DNA of 37,583 nt from Clostridiales bacterium. GTDB taxonomy: Bacteria; Bacillota; Clostridia; Lachnospirales; WQUN01. The notes beneath the pieces were generated by a model. That model saw only the letters and a program-made list of their open reading frames with translations. It was not told the origin of the DNA and searched no databases. Location: contig JAISVZ010000156.1 of assembly GCA_031271295.1 (NCBI GenBank), positions 1-37,583 on the forward strand, in the 5' to 3' direction. The position numbers and the translations under genes are program-made. Below, piece by piece: positions 32,801 to 37,583 of the stretch; within the stretch, counting starts at the first letter, position 1, and each line of letters starts with the position of its first letter.

Positions 32801-33131
32801 CAAGCGCTCCGCGGTCTGAAACCGCGTTTGTATCGTTGGCGGATTGAACCGACAGTTCGCGCAGCCGCTGAAGTATGTTTTGCGCCTCCTGAAGCGCCCC
32901 TTCCGCCGTTTGAATAAGGCTTACGCCGTCTTGCGCATTACGCGCCGCCTGGTTTAAACCGCGAATCTGCGCGCGCATTTTTTCGGATATGGCAAGCCCC
33001 GCCGCGTCGTCCGCCGCGCTGTTAATTTTCAAGCCGGACGAAAGTTTTCCCTGTTTGTTCATTACAATATTTGAATTTAACCCTAAATTCCGGTGCGCAT
33101 TAATAGATATCAAGTTGGTTTGAATTTTCAT
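29841..33131 (-). CDS. Giant flagellin with zinc-metallopeptidase domain (flagellinolysin type) and Ig/Fn3-like repeats
   Basis: 1096 residues, against about 270-500 for ordinary flagellins. The N-terminal D0-D1 (1-140: MKIQTNLISINAHRNLG, KLSSGLKINSAADDAAGLAI) and C-terminal D1-D0 (about 975-1096: ENLTNAESRIRDADMAKEM, then MLAQANQMPQQVLQLLG) are complete, so it should assemble into the filament. The central part begins with a peptidase: HELAH (296-300) with the third ligand Glu323 in WYMEGMAQAL, a gluzincin arrangement like that of described flagellinolysins. Four Ig/Fn3-like repeats of about 90 residues follow, each with a KDVYIAVxDxAGN-type strand. A DPPVDPPIDPP linker then joins the C-terminal domain. 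A proteolytically active flagellum with extra binding domains is inferred. The ribosome binding site is modest (GATGAGG). Two methyltransferase genes lie upstream. Confidence 0.95.
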   Translation of the reverse strand: MKIQTNLISINAHRNLGLNSNIVMNKQGKLSSGLKINSAADDAAGLAISEKMRAQIRGLNQAARNAQDGVSLIQTAEGALQEAQNILQRLRELSVQSANDTNAVSDRGALDMEYQSVLSELDAIAHNTIFNEKPLLNGDLSESKDNSDSFPSVPETLVLPSIPIGTEVSPGDLNTGGSTDWSNINGKNLTWLRDKIVNEIAPSAISDILNSLDSLGFLKGTDIGVGLYHAQLGNANGMLRSKVGGTWLGPEEGWIYNALHLAIGLDDDLLSAAANSTPGEFTGEYEKRLLYEVLGHELAHAVMNVVVSKGFQSGERFPSWYMEGMAQALTGPGSWLQTLSGTPDDAAIKKYLSTKGDYGTGYFATLYLGYKAAGGGDVNAETILSGLNKIMGDNAKGDSLNQAFMKYVGKDTTAFYNEVKAGGAEIIAFVRDVMDIVGPIVNTSVAGYATGGGSLLGGLDSVNLNEWEVANAESFLRMDPVNSSVKNTYDEYIAISGGGTNTPGEPLNRPATVVPAPIISDIKMYLRQTSTGWFYLTFDTDKKRNEGFYSYLIVDKGAPAPDFDTMIDKLNPLEYIPLPTDPNDIDVEFEENDKGAKDVYIAVTDLAGNRSIAKFEVAAVPSFYLRPTPTDPVSLKPIRIDDATATVKFTAPNPPSGNYEYYYVVAEKGAAVPVIDTSGSGTPLIIGDWTTINLTGLTPGAKDFFVVAKNTATNEVCQTLKLEIPAGATPAPADTAKPVVTPGAAERLNDNNAMVKFTSNEAGKYYYKVVNKGEAAPVIDTSGEGISFVNAENTISINNIDAFEKDVYIAVKDAANNVSEPVIVRISGNSLPVLPTDTAAPTLSAVAANRTDEKNAEVKFNSSEAGEYFYAVVNKGETPVINTSAAGITCGAGEQTIYLEDLTAGEKDVYILMRDDAGNFSSQLKMGVAASVGGATGPDDPPVDPPIDPPVDPPVDPPDDQPTPNGNGLLLQTGANAGNTFKIYIESISVAKLGLSGAGVATRENAVASIGAVSDAIDFVSAQRAALGAYQNRLEYNMRSLEISSENLTNAESRIRDADMAKEMAGLVKHNILLESAQTMLAQANQMPQQVLQLLG

Positions 33132-33323
33132 TATGCCTCATCCCTTGCAACCCGTAATTTTGGCGGCAAACACAACCGCTATCCCGCAGCCGCGCTTACA
33201 TATCACACAATAATTTTTTTTTATTCGTTAACCATTAAATCTTATCATTTAATTTTCTCTTATACCTATTTATTATTTCGACCAATCAACATTAACTCTT
33301 AATAAATTATATCTTTAGGTTCA

Positions 33324-34718
33324 TTAATGCTTAGGTATAATGAAACTGAGCAGGTCGTCACAGTACTTAACAACAAATTTCACTCTTTCGGGAGTAATCC
33401 CGGGAAACATGGCTTTTAAAACAGAAAAGATTTCCGCGTTACTTAAAGCCTTGTAATCACCGCACCGGTGGTTAAAATAAAATAAGTTTCTCCATATTAT
33501 CAAATCAACGGGGATTTTACATTTAAACCCCCACTTACTGTCGATATAAACAAGCTTGCCGCCATGCCTTATTAAATTCCAAAAGGTAAAATCGTAATAC
33601 TTTCCGTCCACCCATTCGTACCCTTCGGCGTCTTTTCCGGACGAAAGTTTTATAAGCTCACTTTTAATTTCATTCAAAACCGCTGTTAGTTTTTCGTAGT
33701 TATCATCCGCTAAAAACGCTTTGAACGCTTCAAAAACTAAAGGTTTCCCGTGAATGTAGCTGCCGCTTTTCAAGCTGACGCGAATTTTCTCGTCTTCGTA
33801 TTCGGTTTGCGAAGTATTTATAAAACTTTTTTCAACAAAAAAACCTCCGTCCGAGGCAGGTAATATTTTAACCTCGTTTTGAAAAGAGCTTTTTATTTCA
33901 CCCAAACTCCATTTTGCAAAAATCCAGTTCGTTTTTAAATTGACATTGCGGGATTTGGAACATAAAACAACAAACGAATTTGAAAAATAATGAACCATTT
34001 TTTCTTTATAAAGGCTGAGTACTGCCAGCGGTTCTAAAAAAAAGTTCTGCCGTAAATAATAGTCGTAAACATGTTTGGGATAAAAAATATCAGGGTTAAG
34101 CTTATAAATTTCTTCGCATTCGCGGTATATGGAAATCGGAAACATGCCGTCGGAATATGTATGGTAAAACTGTATACTGTTAAAACCCGCTTCTTTTAAT
34201 ATTTCCTCAAGTTCATTCCTGCCAAATACGGCTGCGGTTTTAACCGGGTAATCCATAAGCGCATTAAATTGCAGCCGCTCCTTCGAATCGTAACAGCCCG
34301 AAAGGTATTTAAGCGCCATTTTGTTTTGTGTGCTGATAAACAAAATACCGTCTTCGGTAAGCGACACACAAACATTGCGCAAAAAATCCACCGTGCGCTT
34401 GTGCGCGGTTTTGCCGAAGCCGTTAGCGAAATTTCCAAGGTTTCCTATGGCGGTTACCAGGGAATACTTACCCTCGCCAAACGATGTTTCAAATTCATCC
34501 GCCGCGTATACTTCAACGTTTTTCGCTTTTTTAACGCGCCCATAAAGCGCCGCCGCATTATTGATACCGCTTTCAATACAATCCACAGCTTTAAAATTTT
34601 GGGATAACCAGCCGGTTACATCACCTAACTGTGCGCCTATTTCCAAAACCCTTCCGCGCTTATTAAATAAATCCCGAAAATATCTTATAATATCCGCTTT
34701 TCCATACAATTCGAACAT
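33324..34718 (-). CDS. SAM-dependent methyltransferase, N-terminally shortened paralogue
   Basis: 464 residues if started at ATG 34718, which has AAGGTGAAA at suitable distance. ATG 34754 is also open, but those first residues (MELVLE) come from a repeat end. Class I motif I is RVLEIGAQLGDVTGWLSQNF (about residues 23-42), with VDCIESG and LTEDGILFISTQNK as later motifs. A second part of about 230 residues (SIYRECEEIYKLNPDIF, FSNSFVVLCSK, DFTFWNLIRHGGKLVYIDSKW) is shared with the upstream gene. It lacks about 75 N-terminal residues found in that paralogue. In motif I, G-x-G is EIGAQLGD, so binding should still be possible. Its position before the flagellin suggests filament or glycan modification. 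Confidence 0.8.
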   Translation of the reverse strand: MFELYGKADIIRYFRDLFNKRGRVLEIGAQLGDVTGWLSQNFKAVDCIESGINNAAALYGRVKKAKNVEVYAADEFETSFGEGKYSLVTAIGNLGNFANGFGKTAHKRTVDFLRNVCVSLTEDGILFISTQNKMALKYLSGCYDSKERLQFNALMDYPVKTAAVFGRNELEEILKEAGFNSIQFYHTYSDGMFPISIYRECEEIYKLNPDIFYPKHVYDYYLRQNFFLEPLAVLSLYKEKMVHYFSNSFVVLCSKSRNVNLKTNWIFAKWSLGEIKSSFQNEVKILPASDGGFFVEKSFINTSQTEYEDEKIRVSLKSGSYIHGKPLVFEAFKAFLADDNYEKLTAVLNEIKSELIKLSSGKDAEGYEWVDGKYYDFTFWNLIRHGGKLVYIDSKWGFKCKIPVDLIIWRNLFYFNHRCGDYKALSNAEIFSVLKAMFPGITPERVKFVVKYCDDLLSFIIPKH

Positions 34719-34739
34719 AAATTTCACCTTATCCGTTTC

Positions 34740-34764
34740 TAATACTAATTCCATTGTAAAAATT
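34740..34764. repeat. Remnant end of the 107-bp element
   Basis: TAATACTAATTCCATTGTAAAAATT is an end of the element seen at 8950 and 18111, with no partner end nearby. It spans the start of one methyltransferase gene and touches the stop of the other (34763). Confidence 0.75.
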
Positions 34765-36322
34765 AATCTTTGATAAAAAAACTGCTGAGTTTTGAATCAA
34801 AGGCCGCCAAGTACTTTACCCTTGGACCTTTTTCCAACGCAAATACCCGTGAAAGTAAAGATTCAACAAAGTTATAATAAACGCTGTAGTAGCCGTTACA
34901 CCGCTTAAAGAGCTCGGTAATATTTCTGTAAATAATTAAATCCGCCGGTATTTTCAGTTTGAAGTTCCACTTAGCGTCGATATAAATAAACCTGCCGTTT
35001 TGCCTTACTAAATTCCAAAAAGTATAGTCGAAATACTGTCCGCTAACCAAATCGTACCCGTCGTTATCTTTTTCCCGCGAAAATTTCGAAAGCTCGGTTT
35101 TAATTTCCTTTAGCAAATTAACAAAGGTTTCGAAATTGTCCTTTGCAAGCAGCGCTTTGTATGCGGTAAGCAGCATAGGTTCTCCGTGTATGTATCTGCG
35201 TCCGGATAAATTAACGGAAAAAGTGCCTTCGCTTATGCGGCTCTTATCGCCGTTTTTAAAGCGTTTTTCCGTGAAAAAGCCACAGCCTTTATCAGGCAAT
35301 ATTTTAGTAATGCTTTGAAACTCATCCTTTATCATATAGTTACTCCACTTTGAGTAAAGCCAATTTGTTTTAAGGTTTACATTTGGGGATTTACTGCATA
35401 ACACAATAAAGGAGTTTGAAAAAAAGCGCGACATTTTTTCCTTATATATACTGTACGCGGCAAGAGGTTCGAAAAACAAATGCCGCCTTGGCATGTTGTC
35501 CGCAACCTGATTAGGCCAAAAAATATCCGGGTTCAGTTTATAAATTTCCTCGCACTCCCTAAATATTGAATTAGGAAATTTATAATCCGGAAAAGCGTGG
35601 TAAAACTGAACGCTTTCAAATCCGGCGCTTTTAATCAATCCCTCAAGTTCGTTTCTGCCGAATGTAACCGGGGATTTAAGCGGATAATCCATAATTTGAC
35701 TAAACGGTATGCCGTTATGATCCTCTGCGCAACCCGAAAAATATTTTAGCCCAAATTTATTTTCTATGGCAATAACTAAAATGCCCTCGTCCGTAAGCGC
35801 AGCGCTTACGCTGCGCAAAAACTCCGTTACACTTTCCTCCTGCGGTTTTTCCGAATAAAACGGAATGTATTCAAGCACCCCAATAAGTGTTGCCAAATCG
35901 TACTCATTTTTGTTAAGATTGGCATTTATCGCGTTTCCAACGTAAATATCAACGTTTTTCATCCTTTTGGCGCGTGCGCGCAGCGCTTTTGCCCTGCTTA
36001 GGCTGCCTTCCATGCAATCAACATGTTTAAAATTCGCCGCAAGATACCGCGTTATTGCGCCCATACCAGCACCTATTTCAAGTACCCTGCCTTCCTTATT
36101 AAATAAATCCGAAAAGTGGCATATAACATTTTCGCGATTCGGCGACAGGTGATATTTTGTTGCCCAGTCCTTAATATGAACTTGAAGAGCATCTTCGCTT
36201 CGCGACTGATTGGAAGTGAATAAATTAATAAAAAAATCCTCGCTTCCATCCGCGTAAGCAATATTATCTTTCGAAATATACATATTCTCATCTTCACTGT
36301 AGGTGAACAGAGATTGATTCAT
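34763..36322 (-). CDS. SAM-dependent methyltransferase (full-length paralogue)
   Basis: 519 residues from ATG 36322 with AAGGAGGTATGTGTA upstream. After an N-terminal region of about 75 residues, motif I is GRVLEIGAGMGAITRYLAAN, followed by VDCMEGSLSRAKALRARAKR, a DLATLIGVLEYIPF strand and ALTDEGILVIAIENKFGLKYF, the last like glycan-locus methyltransferases. The C-terminal half contains FRECEEIYKLNPDIFW and DYTFWNLVRQNGRFIYIDAKW, a domain whose role I do not recognise. The two paralogues share order and many identical short stretches, so they are a tandem duplication. The upstream position relative to flagellin suggests modification of flagellar sugars or of flagellin itself, but this is inference. 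Confidence 0.85.
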   Translation of the reverse strand: MNQSLFTYSEDENMYISKDNIAYADGSEDFFINLFTSNQSRSEDALQVHIKDWATKYHLSPNRENVICHFSDLFNKEGRVLEIGAGMGAITRYLAANFKHVDCMEGSLSRAKALRARAKRMKNVDIYVGNAINANLNKNEYDLATLIGVLEYIPFYSEKPQEESVTEFLRSVSAALTDEGILVIAIENKFGLKYFSGCAEDHNGIPFSQIMDYPLKSPVTFGRNELEGLIKSAGFESVQFYHAFPDYKFPNSIFRECEEIYKLNPDIFWPNQVADNMPRRHLFFEPLAAYSIYKEKMSRFFSNSFIVLCSKSPNVNLKTNWLYSKWSNYMIKDEFQSITKILPDKGCGFFTEKRFKNGDKSRISEGTFSVNLSGRRYIHGEPMLLTAYKALLAKDNFETFVNLLKEIKTELSKFSREKDNDGYDLVSGQYFDYTFWNLVRQNGRFIYIDAKWNFKLKIPADLIIYRNITELFKRCNGYYSVYYNFVESLLSRVFALEKGPRVKYLAAFDSKLSSFFIKD

Positions 36323-36427
36323 TACACATACCTCCTTATACCGAGTTCGTCTTAATCGTATTATAAACAGAATGAGAATATAATGCAAGATTTAACGCAT
36401 CTTTCCCGGCCAATAGCACTAAGCTTC

Positions 36428-36492
36428 GTTATTGTTCACACTCTCGCCAAAGAAACAAAAATTTGTTACTGTTCAACTCCTACCGAAAAATG
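36428..36492. repeat. Dispersed intergenic motif, copies 2 and 3
   Basis: 36428-36455 (GTTATTGTTCACACTC...) and 36465-36492 (GTTACTGTTCAACTCC...) resemble 437-463. They lie in the roughly 580-base gene-free stretch between the methyltransferase and the kinase pseudogene, whose other contents are the palindrome at 36656-36691 and the promoter at 36831-36860. Confidence 0.4.
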
Positions 36493-36655
36493 AATAGGCA
36501 GGAAGCAAAAAGGTTATAGCGCGGTAAGAATATCATTTCGGTTCTGCCGTTGGTACATATAAATTAAAGCCGCAAATAAGCGCGTTTAGCAAGTTGCAAG
36601 TACCGCAAACAATGAACAATGTAAATATTTAGCGCTGCGGCTATTTGAACTCATC

Positions 36656-36691
36656 GAATAATTAGTGACATATATATGTCACTAATTATTC
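36656..36691. repeat. Perfect 36-bp palindrome
   Basis: The half-site GAATAATTAGTGACATAT is followed without spacer by its exact complement. It has no U-tract on either side, so it is not a simple terminator. GCGCTGCG on the left (36632-36639 region) and CGCAGCGC on the right (about 36730) form an outer inverted pair. It could be a binding site for a dimeric regulator or a cruciform-forming site. Confidence 0.9.
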
Positions 36692-36830
36692 TAAATTTCG
36701 CACTTATGTACGATATATTTTAAAATTCGCAGCGCTGCATAACAGCTAAGATATTCAAATATAATATGCTTGATTAAACACGCGGGCAATAATTACGCCG
36801 TTTGCCGATTACAGAGTAAAGTAATAAATA

Positions 36831-36860
36831 TTGCGAAGCTTCCGCTTTTCCTGTTATAAT
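36831..36860 (+). promoter_or_regulatory. Promoter duplicated from, or shared with, iorA
   Basis: TTGCGA, 18-base spacer, TATAAT, in the same sequence context as 25266-25295. It points to the kinase pseudogene and the ATPase that follows. Confidence 0.75.
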
Positions 36861-36901
36861 TACGTAGTTTACATCATCAGCGGTTAAACGGGGTAATAGA
36901 T

Positions 36902-37064
36902 ATGATTTTATGGATAAACGGCGCGTTTGGCGCGGGAGCATATAGATAAATGCCAAGCCGCACTTGAAACGGCAATTACCGGCACAAAGATAGATACCGA
37001 AAACAAAAGCATAGCGGAAACGGCAATTGAAATATCGAAATGCCTTAACCTTTTAGCGGGGTGA
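36902..37064 (+). pseudogene. P-loop kinase pseudogene with internal deletion
   Basis: ATG 36902 reads MILWINGAFGAG, the opening of a P-loop small-molecule kinase or nucleoside-phosphotransferase-like protein (normally GAFGAGKT). It then breaks off and stops after AYR. In another frame EHIDKCQAALETAITGT, KIDTENKSIAE and AIEISKCLNLLAG follow to a stop at 37064, matching the expected C-terminal part of that family. Some 100 or more residues between are gone. Its promoter and ribosome binding site are intact, and the next gene begins four bases after its stop. Confidence 0.8.
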
Positions 37065-37068
37065 TATC

Positions 37069-37583
37069 ATGTTTTACGGCAGAAAAGCGGAAATGCGCAA
37101 ACTAAACGAAATGTACGCAAGCAGCAATTTTGAATTTGCGGCTATTTACGGGCGCAGGCGCATAGGCAAAACTACGCTTATAAGAGAATTCATTAAAGAT
37201 AAGAATTCCTTATTTTTTGTCGCTAATGAAAGCACCGCGCAGGATAATTTGATTTCGCTGTCACGGTGTATTGGCGGAGGCTTGTCGGCTCCCGTTTTTC
37301 GGGATTATGAAAGTGCCTTGAGTTTTGTGTTCGATAAGGCACGCGCCGAACGCCTTGTTTTTGTAATTGATGAATTTCCTTATCTTGCAGGGGCGTATCA
37401 AGGTATTTCTTCGCTTCTGCAAATTCTTACAGACCAAAACAAAGATACAACAAAATTGATGCTAATTTTGTGCGGTTCAAGCATGAGTTTTATGGAAAAT
37501 CAGGTTCTCGGCTATCAAAGCCCGCTGTACGGCAGGCGAACGGCTCAGTTTAAAATTCTGCCGTTTAGTTTTTTTGAGGCTTT
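37069..37583 (+). CDS. Archaeal-type ATPase (DUF234-associated family), N-terminal part
   Basis: 171 codons are visible before the right edge. MFYGRKAEMRKLNEMYASS is the typical opening. Walker A is YGRRRIGKTTLIREF (about residues 27-41), Walker B RLVFVIDEFPYLA, and the sensor strand LILCGSSMSFMENQVLG, then the YGRRTAQFKILPF segment. This is the ATPase_2 (PF01637) pattern, whose members usually end in a DUF234 nuclease-like domain that is not in view here. No strong ribosome binding site is seen (GCGGGGTGATATC), so translation may be coupled to the pseudogene. The role of the family is poorly known. Confidence 0.9.
   Translation, partial: MFYGRKAEMRKLNEMYASSNFEFAAIYGRRRIGKTTLIREFIKDKNSLFFVANESTAQDNLISLSRCIGGGLSAPVFRDYESALSFVFDKARAERLVFVIDEFPYLAGAYQGISSLLQILTDQNKDTTKLMLILCGSSMSFMENQVLGYQSPLYGRRTAQFKILPFSFFEA

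Noticed and set aside
33190-33240. Motility-sigma-factor promoter before the flagellin
   Set aside because: TGTGATAT resembles the -10 box, but TAAA is only 12 bases upstream instead of about 15, so I could not support it.
36774-36956. 60-residue minus frame near the right end
   Set aside because: It overlaps the duplicated promoter and the kinase remnant on the other strand, with no start signal.

Overview
The window looks like chromosomal DNA from a flagellated, strictly anaerobic member of the Clostridia. The reasons are the strong AAGGAGG-type ribosome binding sites, frequent TTG and GTG starts, a leucine T-box leader, an indolepyruvate:ferredoxin oxidoreductase operon, a flagellin, VanZ-like proteins, and an overall composition that is moderately low in GC. 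No species can be assigned from the sequence alone. No rRNA, complete tRNA, CRISPR array or intact transposase is visible.

Layout. 1-3.2 kb: a truncated dtd gene, a small MurE-like protein, and leuA under a leucine T-box. 3.3-7.2 kb (minus): two adjacent RlaP-type nucleotidyltransferases, a membrane protein with its XRE regulator, and an AAA/DUF4143 ATPase. 7.5-11.7 kb (plus): VanZ-like, galE, VanZ-like, a membrane protein with a sigma-region-4-like N-terminus and an outer leucine-rich end, and a UlaG-like metallo-hydrolase. 11.7-12.9 kb (minus): a 53-residue YjfB-type protein, a structured RNA with a terminator, and a xylose-isomerase-like TIM barrel. 13.1-14.2 kb: a MerR regulator fused to a receiver that has lost its phospho-acceptor aspartate. 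14.4-17.9 kb (minus): a broken PD-(D/E)XK transposase-family gene, a small membrane protein, and an AraC regulator fused to a chemoreceptor-like helical domain. 18.2-20 kb (plus): a von Willebrand A lipoprotein. 20-25.2 kb (minus): DUF1189 protein, fucI, and a polar amino acid ABC transporter in one apparent operon. 25.3-29.6 kb (plus): iorA-iorB-paaK-ACT, for aryl-pyruvate oxidation. 29.8-36.3 kb (minus): two paralogous methyltransferases followed by a 1096-residue flagellin carrying a zinc-peptidase domain (flagellinolysin type) and four Ig/Fn3-like repeats. 36.4-37.6 kb: a perfect 36-bp palindrome, a kinase pseudogene and the start of an archaeal-type ATPase.

Two families of short non-coding repeats run through the window. 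One is a 107-bp element with inverted ends (two full copies and one remnant end). It supplies the end of galE and appears to have reshaped the start of a methyltransferase gene. The other is a GC-rich palindromic element that ends in CCAAGGAGG. In all three copies this supplies the ribosome binding site of the reading frame downstream, and one copy splits the PD-(D/E)XK gene exactly at its boundary.

The strongest candidates for unusual biology are the peptidase flagellin with its methyltransferase neighbours, the Shine-Dalgarno-carrying palindromes, the MerR-pseudoreceiver gene with a perfect internal ribosome binding site, the AraC-chemoreceptor-like fusion, the membrane sigma4-like/LRR protein, and the unassigned structured RNA at 12.6-12.74 kb. 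All functional links between genes are inference from position and domain content.
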